From Pseudobacteroides sp. (GTDB lineage: Bacteria; Bacillota; Clostridia; Acetivibrionales; DSM-2933): DNA of 64,000 nucleotides. Below, in pieces: positions 45,672 through 53,403 of the stretch. The stretch lies in assembly GCF_036567765.1 (NCBI RefSeq), contig NZ_DATCTU010000104.1, positions 104,800 to 168,799 of the forward strand. The letters run 5' to 3'. The position numbers and the translations under genes are program-made. The notes below the pieces were generated by a model. The model was not told where the DNA came from. It saw only the letters and a program-made list of their open reading frames with translations, and did not search any database. The stretch's first letter is position 1; every line of letters begins with the position of its first letter.

Positions 45672-47174
45672 TTATTGCAGGCCTCCTGCGACAGAAACCA
45701 TTTTTTGATTATCTGCATCAACCATGTTATCCACATGTCTTCTTCCATTTAAAACATACATATCAAAGTGGCCATCCATACCATTGCCGGAAATACGGTC
45801 ATAATTAGGTCCTGTTCCATAATTACCGCTTCTGTTGGAAACTGTTTTATTCAGTGGTACTCCATCAACACCGGCATGGGGCATACCGTTTACAGATACA
45901 GCAATCTTTCTGCCTCCTAACTCCAATATCATAGGCCTAATATTCCATGTCCAGCTTCCTCCAAATATTTTATTCATAATAGCAGTATCCGAACCAGATA
46001 AAGTTTCTGTATCTGAATGACTTGCCCCCATTGTTCTTTGTACATAAAACGAAAGGCCTGTTTCCATATCCATTAACCTTCCGATTGCACCTACAGGTAT
46101 GACATACTGTCCCTCAGTAAACCAATCCAGCAATTCCCCATACTGGCTGCCCATTACCTTCTTTATAGCAACCTTATGAACAGGAACCTTAAGTACTTGC
46201 CCTATATTCAATACCGAGTTGGTTGTGAGTCCATTCGCCTGTATCAATTCATTAACAGGCAAACCTACTTTTTCAGATATGGACCATAAGTTGTCACCTG
46301 AAACCACCTTATAAGTGGTATACTCTGTTGTATTCATAGATGAGTCTACAGGTATTATGTTATTGAAATGTGTACTGTTAGGAGCACTATCATTAACAGT
46401 CTGCGGAATTATTACCGATGATTTGTATAAATAGCCTTCACCCTTAGGAGTGCTTACCTTATACCATAAATCATTTTTTCCTGTGACTTTTACCTTGGTT
46501 CCATATGAGAGATAACCTTTTACCAGCGATTGGAACGAAGGTGCCGTAAATAATGAAGCAGTTGTGCTTGTTGCATCATAACTATAATTAAATGTGCTAT
46601 CTGTTAGTTTAATCGTCAAAAGTTGTCCTATATAAATTGAAGTAGTCGGCAAGTTATTAAGCTGCCTTATACTGTCAATTGATACTCCGAACAATTGGGA
46701 TATCTTCCATAAGGAATCTCCGCTTATAACTTTATATATTATCTTTCCATCAACGGGCTTAAATAAAAGAGGAGTAGTATTTCTTAATACCACTGTCATT
46801 CCGATTTGCTTATAAAAATCTAGAGGTATCATAACTGTGTTGTTAATTATCTTTATAGGAGCTCCAATATTTATGTACTTTCCATTCAAACTCAAAACAT
46901 CATTATCAAGACGGAATTTTAATTCGTTTTCTCCATAGTTCATAAGTGCGTTCATGGTTTTTACATCAAAGGAAGCTGTGAGCTGGAGATTTGAAGCACT
47001 TTCCTTCAAAGGTATGTAAGTCTCTCCATTTAGGTTGATTGGGGAAGAACTCCATGATACAGTGCCGTTATTTATAAGCACATCCTGGATAATACCTTCG
47101 GCATAAGAAGCAGCAAGTATTCCGGCAGCTACAGAAAATACTACAATCATTGCTACAAACATTTTTAACTTCAT
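45672..47174 (-). CDS. Secreted LysM protein with stalk-like and SH3-like domains
   Basis: About 500 residues. A signal peptide (MKLKMFVAMIVVFSVAAGIL) leads to a copper-amine-oxidase N-terminal-like repeat (about 30-115: NGETYIPLKESASNLQLTAS, then NNTVMIPLDFYKQIGMTVVL). The first LysM follows (YKVISGDSLWKISQLFGVSI). Next come an SH3-like segment (GYLSYGTKVKVTGKNDLWYK), a second LysM (YKVVSGDNLWSISEKVGLPV), and a C-terminal domain of about 130 residues with GAIGRLMDMETGLSFYVQRT and GMPHAGVDGVPL. LysM binds peptidoglycan. The C-terminal domain has no known catalytic motif that I recognise. ATG at 47174 follows CGGAGGGGTTTT. Confidence 0.88.
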   Translation of the reverse strand: MKLKMFVAMIVVFSVAAGILAASYAEGIIQDVLINNGTVSWSSSPINLNGETYIPLKESASNLQLTASFDVKTMNALMNYGENELKFRLDNDVLSLNGKYINIGAPIKIINNTVMIPLDFYKQIGMTVVLRNTTPLLFKPVDGKIIYKVISGDSLWKISQLFGVSIDSIRQLNNLPTTSIYIGQLLTIKLTDSTFNYSYDATSTTASLFTAPSFQSLVKGYLSYGTKVKVTGKNDLWYKVSTPKGEGYLYKSSVIIPQTVNDSAPNSTHFNNIIPVDSSMNTTEYTTYKVVSGDNLWSISEKVGLPVNELIQANGLTTNSVLNIGQVLKVPVHKVAIKKVMGSQYGELLDWFTEGQYVIPVGAIGRLMDMETGLSFYVQRTMGASHSDTETLSGSDTAIMNKIFGGSWTWNIRPMILELGGRKIAVSVNGMPHAGVDGVPLNKTVSNRSGNYGTGPNYDRISGNGMDGHFDMYVLNGRRHVDNMVDADNQKMVSVAGGLQ

Positions 47175-47416
47175 AAAACCCCTCCGAGTTAACATAATAA
47201 GTTTCTTATCCATTATATTATAATCTTGACACTAACTCAAGGGCTGCTGACAAGGTTAGATATGGCAAGTAATTACAAAACATTTTATATGAAAATTGGT
47301 TAGCTAAATTGATAATCTATATATAGAATGGTAAAATATCTAATGATACATGAATTCAATTAATTTAATTACAAATAATAGAACATTATTTAACTCAAAA
47401 TTACAGGAGATACACT

Positions 47417-48685
47417 ATGAAAAAGATTAAAGTGGGCCTTTTAGGCCTTGGTGTTGTCGGTGCTGAACTGGCAGATATAATAAACTCAAATAAAGAAAAT
47501 ATCAAGCAAAAATACGAAATTGAAATGGAAATAGGAAAAGCCTATGTAAGAGACCTTCAAAAAAAGAGAAATACCGATATATCCCCTTCCTGTCTGACTA
47601 ATAGTGCTGAAGAAGTATTGAACGATTCAGATATAGTTTGCGAATGCATGGGCGGATCAGGAACGGAAATTACAAAAAATTATGTAATACGCTGCATTGA
47701 GTCAGGCAAACCTGTTATAATGTCAAGTAAAAAGGTTATTGCTCTTTATGGAAAAGATATTCTTGATCTCTGCCTTAGCCAGAAAAGTCAGATAAGGTTT
47801 GATGCAACTGTAGGAGGCGGTATTCCAATTGCAAAGGTTATAAAGGAATGTTTTAAAGGTGAAAGAATAACAAAGGCAGTAGGTATATTGAACGCTACCT
47901 CAAATTATATATACTCAAGCATGGAACGAAAGGGGTATACCTTTGGGCAAGCTTTAAAAAAGGCACAGGAGCTGGGCTATGCTGAAAATGATCCTACTGA
48001 GGATATTGATGGATTTGATGCCCTCTATAAAGTTATTGTACTTTCCTTATTTGCTATGAAAAGCTGGGTCAATATAAAGGAAATGTATACAAAATCCTTC
48101 TCTACCATTGATCTAATTGATATGAAATATGCAGAGGAGCTGGGATACAAAATAAAACCTCTGGCGATATTTGAAAAGAAGGACAGCAAATTTATATACA
48201 GGGTTGGACCTTGTCTTATTGCTGAAAACCATATCGCAGCAAACGTAACAAACAATTTCAACATAATAGTTTTTGAAGGCTCAAATTCCGGCAAGCTGGG
48301 TTTCTATGGGCAAGGAGCCGGTTCAAAGCCCACCGCATCAGCAATGTATGACGATCTTATAAGTGTCTTAAAAACCAATTTCGAATATGAAATGGATCTT
48401 TATAAAGGCTGTGAGGTAATTCATGACTACAGAGAATTCAGCAACAACTTGTATTGGAGAGTATCAGTTGATAACACAATCGGCAAGCTTGCCCTCATCT
48501 GCAATGTATTTGCAAAAAACTCAGTGAACATAGAAAAGGTGATACAAAAAGATGAGGTCGGTGGAAAAATGGATGTGGTCCTTTTGACAAACAGCGTTGA
48601 ATCTACTGTTATCGATCTTATTACTCGTGAATTCGAAAATAATAAAGTTGATGTAAACACCATAATTCCATTTTTCAATGATTGA
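47417..48685 (+). CDS. hom: Homoserine dehydrogenase
   Basis: 422 residues; reduces aspartate semialdehyde to homoserine in the threonine/methionine pathway. It has the NAD(P)-binding start KVGLLGLGVVGAELADIINS, then VIMSSKKVIALYG, FDATVGGGIPIAKVIKECF, and the catalytic AQELGYAENDPTEDIDGFDA. A C-terminal ACT domain (about 350-420) is present. Start supported by CAGGAGATACACT. Methionine from this route would feed metK. Confidence 0.93.
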   Translation: MKKIKVGLLGLGVVGAELADIINSNKENIKQKYEIEMEIGKAYVRDLQKKRNTDISPSCLTNSAEEVLNDSDIVCECMGGSGTEITKNYVIRCIESGKPVIMSSKKVIALYGKDILDLCLSQKSQIRFDATVGGGIPIAKVIKECFKGERITKAVGILNATSNYIYSSMERKGYTFGQALKKAQELGYAENDPTEDIDGFDALYKVIVLSLFAMKSWVNIKEMYTKSFSTIDLIDMKYAEELGYKIKPLAIFEKKDSKFIYRVGPCLIAENHIAANVTNNFNIIVFEGSNSGKLGFYGQGAGSKPTASAMYDDLISVLKTNFEYEMDLYKGCEVIHDYREFSNNLYWRVSVDNTIGKLALICNVFAKNSVNIEKVIQKDEVGGKMDVVLLTNSVESTVIDLITREFENNKVDVNTIIPFFND

Positions 48686-48720
48686 TGTTTAAAAAGCATA
48701 AATGTTGTAATAGGATATTA

Positions 48721-48748
48721 AAAAACGCAGCTATCAAGCTGCGTTTTT
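48721..48748. terminator. Symmetric terminator after hom
   Basis: AAAAACGCAGCT (48721-48732) pairs perfectly with AGCTGCGTTTTT (48737-48748). T-tracts exist on both strands, so it also serves the converging minus-strand gene. Confidence 0.9.
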
Positions 48749-48802
48749 TGATGTCTTTATTCTTTATAATGATATTTTTAACAATTAATTATTTATTGTT
48801 TA

Positions 48803-49255
48803 TTAGTGTTTATCACAATCTTTCTTTTTGTGGTCACATTTTTTCTTTAAACAAATGCATATCAATGCTAATAATGCCAATAATGTCAATATCCCGAATA
48901 TAGCCCCTAAAATAAAACATCCAATTGTGCATTTAGGAGGACATGGTTTTGGAGTGGGACATGGAGTAGGAGTAGGTACTGCTGTTGCTGTCGGTGTTGC
49001 CGTTGGTGTTGCTGTTGGTGTTGCTGTTGGTGAAACTTCAGGGCAGAATATTATAGAGACATGGCTTACATTTGCCGGCTCACCGCTTGGAACTGTTGGT
49101 GCAGCCAGATTGGTGTCTGTTAAAGTACCAGGTGGATACTTATAAATATTATAAGCAGAACCACCCTTTACAATAACTGAATCAATCGGAAAATTACTCT
49201 GCCACCATAATACCTCCGTATAATTATTCCTAGGAGCAGTTCCAATTAAAAACAT
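48803..49255 (-). CDS. Membrane-anchored hypothetical protein, 5' end apparently damaged
   Basis: The visible 150 residues have a beta-rich domain (EVLWWQSNFPIDSVIVKGGS, AYNIYKYPP, then PANVSHVSIIFC) of a type common in secreted Clostridia proteins. A PTAT repeat linker, a Cys/Pro segment (PCPTPKPCPPKC), one membrane span (CFILGAIFGILTLLALLALI) and a basic tail follow. The ATG has no ribosome site. The same frame stays open upstream (NDAWSNSGVPDPGGDGTF) to a stop at about 49343. There, AAAGGAG is followed by ATGCGTTATTATTAA, and a signal-peptide-like string (KKFLPPSITLTVMMLGVIV) lies in another frame. Either the 5' end is frameshifted or a rare start is used. The function is unknown. Confidence 0.5.
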   Translation of the reverse strand: MFLIGTAPRNNYTEVLWWQSNFPIDSVIVKGGSAYNIYKYPPGTLTDTNLAAPTVPSGEPANVSHVSIIFCPEVSPTATPTATPTATPTATAVPTPTPCPTPKPCPPKCTIGCFILGAIFGILTLLALLALICICLKKKCDHKKKDCDKH

Positions 49256-49562
49256 AAAAGTACCATCGCCACCGGGATCGGGAACTCCACTATTACTCCA
49301 AGCATCATTACAGTTAATGTAATAGATGGCGGCAAAAACTTCTTAATAATAACGCATCTCCTTTAAATTTTATGTCTACTTTACAATACGCAGAAAAATT
49401 TTATTTAGCTCCATAAAGTTTACATAAATTTAACAATATTGAACTCCTAAAAAGCAAAATATTGGGGTAATTACATTACTGAAGTTTTTGCAGTATCATG
49501 CGGCATAAATCAATGCTATAATTCTTATCTTCATTTTCCAAGACCTTTTTTACTTGATCAAT
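49256..49562. other. Upstream region of the damaged membrane-protein gene
   Basis: Holds the decayed 5' part described for the 48803-49255 gene (about 49256-49365), then AT-rich DNA to the stop of the helicase gene. No other gene or clear terminator was seen. Confidence 0.5.
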
Positions 49563-51719
49563 CTAAAGGGTATCACTACTTTTGTCAATTACTTTTATTA
49601 GCCCTTCTTCTATGCATGTGGTTACAGCAAGAGTTTTGTCTCCAACAGCATCAAACTTAACCCTCATGGTTCCCTTAAAATTATCTACTGATAAAACTTG
49701 TCCGATCCCAAACTTTACGTGCTCTATCAATGCATTTACAGCACATCCGAGCATACTGCCTTCTTTGGATTTACTCTTCCTTACATCGGTATTATAAAAA
49801 TTTGAGGCTCTTTGTGCCTTGAGAAGCTGCTTCACAAATCTGGATGCAGGCACCTTTCTCTTATTTGAAGTGTCAAAGCTGATTATTTCAAGCTTCTTAC
49901 TAGCCCTGGTAATTCCCACATAAAATAGCCTTGTTTCCTCTTCTATCTGCCGCCTGTCTCCCTCCTCCGAATCAGCTATGCTTTTAGATGTAGGGAACTG
50001 TCCTTCTATAAGATCAATGAGAAAAACATTATCAAACTCCAATCCTTTACTGGAATGTATTGTGGATAAAATAACCGAGCTTCCAAACCTGTTCTTCCTT
50101 GAATCATCAATAATCTGCTGCAGACGGCCTAGCCTGTCAAAAAATTCATCATATGTTTTAGTATTTTCAGCTATAGCCTTCAAAGCATCCATTACCTGAT
50201 TCAGACTTTCCTGGGAATATCCTTTTTCTTTGCACATTTTTCGAATAAACAGCTTATAGTTAAGCTCCTTCTCAATAAACTCTATGGCATTTAGTGGCTT
50301 CATGGACGAAATACGCTTTATGCCCTTATATATGTCCGTCAAATCTCTTTTTGTGTCCTGATTGGAGCCCGGATATGACAGTAAGGCATCAAATATATCC
50401 TTATGTTCACCAATATTGCTTGTTGCATATTGAAGCATATCCTTTGATAAAAAAGCATTGGTTTTATAATAAATTTGTGCAAAGGATTCCATATCCCTCA
50501 TATTAAGCCCAAGTCTTATAAATGAAAGAATGTCTGCAACCATCCAATGCCTGAAAAAATGAACATTTGGCTCTTTTAGATAAAAGGGCACCCCATTTCT
50601 TTCAAAAAGCTCCACTAATGGTATTGCCGATATATTGTTCCTATAGAGTACGGCACACTGTGATAAATACTTATGACCTTTTATTGTATTAATCAAATGA
50701 TTGTACTGATCATTTCTATCCCTAAGGCTAACAAACCGAACAGGATTTCCATTCTCCTTTTCAGTGAACATATTCTTGTCAAATCTTTCTTTATTCTGCT
50801 TTATGAAAATATTAGCAGCATTTACAATACCTGCTGTTGAACGGTAATTCCGCTCCATGAGCATTATTCTTGCACCAGGGTATGTCTTCTCAAAATCAAG
50901 GAGTGCCTGAGGAAAAGCTGCCCTAAAACCATATATGCTCTGATCTTCATCTCCAACCATGAATATATTGTTTTTAGGCATTGCCAGAAGCTTAATAAGC
51001 TCGTGCTGTGCATAAGAAGTATCCTGTGATTCATCCACGTTTATATAGTGGTATTTATTCCTGAAAATATCGATCATTTCTTTATTTTGCTTAAAAAGCA
51101 TAAAGGTTCCGGTAAGCATATCATCATAGTCAATCAGCCTTGCTTCACGCTTATATTTTTCATATACATTATAAATGTCCGGAAAGTTGTCGATGGATGT
51201 CTCAAAACCTTCTACTTCACTTGAATTGAAAAGCATGTTTTTGACATAGTTTATGCTGCTTGAAAGTTCCTCAAGGGTATCTTCATTTATATATTCATTA
51301 TTAACTTCCAGATAAATTTGCTTTAGAATGCTATTTTTGGACTTTTCACTGTCATTCCCCTCAATTACCTTCGGGAATGGCTTACCCGCTTTTTTCACAT
51401 ATGTGTTTATAACGGAATAACAAAAGCTATGAATAGTTGAAAACTCTACATCATAGGATATATCCCTGCCGAATGTCTTGTTAAAACGTTCTTTCATGTC
51501 TGAGGCTGAGGCCCTGCTGAATGTCAATGTTAAAATCTTTTGTGGGTCAATGTTGTAACTCAATATCATATTTGCCACTCTTGATATTATTACAGTAGTT
51601 TTTCCCCCTCCTGGTACCGACAGAAGAAGTGCAGGCCCATATATATTATTAACCGCTTCGGCTTGCTGTTCATTTAAATTTATATTATATTTTTCTCTCA
51701 AAATAGTATGAAAATCCAT
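49563..51719 (-). CDS. UvrD/Rep/PcrA family ATP-dependent DNA helicase
   Basis: 718 residues, SF1A helicase. It has the Q motif LNEQQAEAVN, Walker A LLLSVPGGGKTTVIISR at about residue 33, motif II INVDESQDTSYAQHEL, motif III MVGDEDQSIYGFRAA, motif IV RNYRSTAGIV, motif V LSTIHSSKGLEFDNVFLIDL and motif VI LFYVGITRA. The C-terminal end (about 660-718, VKFGIGQVLSVDNFKGTMRV) is the Tudor-like RNA polymerase-binding module seen in PcrA. It is shorter than B. subtilis PcrA and may be a second paralogue. Start follows TCGGAGGAATTAG. Confidence 0.92.
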   Translation of the reverse strand: MDFHTILREKYNINLNEQQAEAVNNIYGPALLLSVPGGGKTTVIISRVANMILSYNIDPQKILTLTFSRASASDMKERFNKTFGRDISYDVEFSTIHSFCYSVINTYVKKAGKPFPKVIEGNDSEKSKNSILKQIYLEVNNEYINEDTLEELSSSINYVKNMLFNSSEVEGFETSIDNFPDIYNVYEKYKREARLIDYDDMLTGTFMLFKQNKEMIDIFRNKYHYINVDESQDTSYAQHELIKLLAMPKNNIFMVGDEDQSIYGFRAAFPQALLDFEKTYPGARIMLMERNYRSTAGIVNAANIFIKQNKERFDKNMFTEKENGNPVRFVSLRDRNDQYNHLINTIKGHKYLSQCAVLYRNNISAIPLVELFERNGVPFYLKEPNVHFFRHWMVADILSFIRLGLNMRDMESFAQIYYKTNAFLSKDMLQYATSNIGEHKDIFDALLSYPGSNQDTKRDLTDIYKGIKRISSMKPLNAIEFIEKELNYKLFIRKMCKEKGYSQESLNQVMDALKAIAENTKTYDEFFDRLGRLQQIIDDSRKNRFGSSVILSTIHSSKGLEFDNVFLIDLIEGQFPTSKSIADSEEGDRRQIEEETRLFYVGITRASKKLEIISFDTSNKRKVPASRFVKQLLKAQRASNFYNTDVRKSKSKEGSMLGCAVNALIEHVKFGIGQVLSVDNFKGTMRVKFDAVGDKTLAVTTCIEEGLIKVIDKSSDTL

Positions 51720-51748
51720 CTAATTCCTCCGATAGCTGAGGTATTTGA

Positions 51749-51828
51749 TCAAAATTGCTTGCGATTTTGCAACCCGATCGTTGTCGTTAGAAATTAAGGA
51801 GCAATATACGCCATATTTTCCTAGACAT
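51749..51828. repeat. Dispersed repeat, copy 2
   Basis: Contains AAAATTGCTTGCGATTTTGC, GTTGTCGTTAGAAATTA and CCATATTTTCCTAGACAT. The first half matches copy 1 (28521) and the second half matches copy 3 (53292). Confidence 0.6.
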
Positions 51829-52103
51829 GAACAAAAACTTAGTAGCTGTAAATATTATAGCATTAGTTATGTTATTGCTTAAATATATATCTCAAAAAAG
51901 AACATACATTCGAAAAAAATATTTCAATTTCTTTGAAGGACTCATCAAGGTTGCATTCTTACCTTGCATTCGTTTCAAAAGCGAAGGATATAAGGAGGGT
52001 ATGGCAATATCACAGTGCAGAGCACAAAACTATAAATTGTTACGAAAACGGCAATGAACTAGCCATTGAAAATGTTATCAGATATTCGGCAAAAAGCCAT
52101 TCC
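51827..52103 (+). pseudogene. Remnant of a DUF1385 (YqhQ-like) membrane protein gene
   Basis: Frame 1 gives FNFFEGLIKVAFL, then the reading jumps to another frame, which gives KDIRRVWQYHSAEHKTINCY and ENGNELAIENVIRYSA. Both pieces match the DUF1385 core (NxxEGLIR..., YHGAEHKxxxCYE...LTVENV). A frameshift lies between them near 51950, the N-terminal half is missing, and the HPRCGTSF part downstream is lost. It is decayed and sits next to repeat copy 2. Confidence 0.7.
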
Positions 52104-52226
52104 CGCCTTGCTGCATTAATAAGCATGCCGGGGTTGTCTAATGATTTTGCCAACCTTAGTCGTTGGCGTGAGAAATTGTGGTACAGAAATACACCACAAC
52201 TTTTCACGACATAGATAAAAGAGGCT

Positions 52227-53006
52227 TTAAAGCCTTCTTTTAATGGTATCATAAAGATAATCCGCAATATACCTTCTGCCTTTTTCAAACTCCGAAGCAG
52301 GTATGTTTATTTGAATGACACTTTCGTCCATGTCCATAATTTCAAGCAAAAACCCTTTCGCACCTCTTGCCGATCTGTCAATCTCCATGATCATCTGAAG
52401 TCCGTTATAATCGGGATAGAATACTATTTCCAGCTCATCTAATGAGTTTCTGAACTGACCTCCGGCTCTAAATTCAAACTCCTGCACAAAAGGAAGTCCT
52501 CTCCCAAGCCTTCCTGTATATTCCGTCTCAACTTTTGCCAAGCGAAATCCCAAATCCTCACAAAGAGCATCTAAAACACATCCCATATAAGGATGGGGAA
52601 CAACATTCAAATAGTCCTTATCCGACGGGTCAAGAGCCAATTTAACATCTAATCCGGTACTGATCCAAACAGAGTCCTTTTGAAGGGATACAGGTGTTTC
52701 AAATGGAATCATCATTGAAAACGGTATCGCTCGTGTTTCCTTAGGCCTTATTGTAAATGTTTCATTTAATTCAATTTTTGCAATCTCAACTGTCTGTTTA
52801 ACCCTGCCGCTGTTTTCCACTTCTTTCATGTAATATGTCATCAGCTTTAAATAAATCTTATTGATTTCCTGTTCAATATTTCCTCCCATTACATGCACTA
52901 CACCACTAATGTCATCTCCTACAGAAACACATGGATTATCAATACGTGCATCCACCTTTGCAGCACCTATACCAACCTTTGACAACGCTTTTTCAAAAAA
53001 AGACAT
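52227..53006 (-). CDS. spo0M: Sporulation control protein Spo0M
   Basis: 259 residues with an arrestin-like beta-sandwich start MSFFEKALSKVGIGAAKVDA, then RIDNPCVSVGDDISGVVHVM and GGNIEQEINKIYLKLMTYYM. The middle has KETRAIPFSMMIPFETPVSL. The C-terminal part (GRLGRGLPFVQEFEFRAGGQ, then FYPDYNGLQMIMEIDRSARG) also fits Spo0M. It influences sporulation entry and cell shape in Bacillus. TAGGAGGAATCAAT precedes the start. Confidence 0.93.
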   Translation of the reverse strand: MSFFEKALSKVGIGAAKVDARIDNPCVSVGDDISGVVHVMGGNIEQEINKIYLKLMTYYMKEVENSGRVKQTVEIAKIELNETFTIRPKETRAIPFSMMIPFETPVSLQKDSVWISTGLDVKLALDPSDKDYLNVVPHPYMGCVLDALCEDLGFRLAKVETEYTGRLGRGLPFVQEFEFRAGGQFRNSLDELEIVFYPDYNGLQMIMEIDRSARGAKGFLLEIMDMDESVIQINIPASEFEKGRRYIADYLYDTIKRRL

Positions 53007-53403
53007 ATTGATTCCTCCTATTTTTGTTTTGATTAAAGTGATAAATAGAATGTAAAATTATTATCACTTTTAATATAGATAATTTAGAAACCTATGACGT
53101 GGTACAAATATACCATATAATAATATCACACCAATATATTTCTTTCAATTCCGTCTTGTTATATATATTTATTATCTCTGTTTTTTACAATTAAAATGTT
53201 TCAAGCATTATTTTTTCCCAATAGATGCACAAAAGTGCACAATTAGGTTGATTTCATCGTAAATATTCAATAAAATATAATTATATCATTATTTTTCAAC
53301 CATAATGTTGTTGTGCGAAATTACGGTGTAGAATACACCATAATTTCCTAGACATAAAAAGTGTACACACTAAGTTTAATTTTTTAAGGGGGTTAAAGTA
53401 TTT
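53007..53403. other. Divergent intergenic region between spo0M and the cellulase gene
   Basis: AT-rich. AAAGTGATAA (53035-53044) is mirrored by TTATCACTTT (53061-53070) 30-60 bp before spo0M, possibly an operator. Repeat copy 3 lies at 53292-53355, just ahead of the cellulase ribosome site. No gene seen. Confidence 0.55.
53292..53355. repeat. Dispersed repeat, copy 3
   Basis: Contains TTTTCAACC, GTTGTTGTGCGAAATTA, then ACACCATAATTTCCTAGACAT, which parallels copy 2 with few changes but lacks the palindromic first part. Confidence 0.55.

Noticed and set aside
48961..49030. CRISPR-like or VNTR repeat
   Set aside because: The short direct repeats here encode the PTAT linker of the membrane protein; units are about 12 bp with no spacers.
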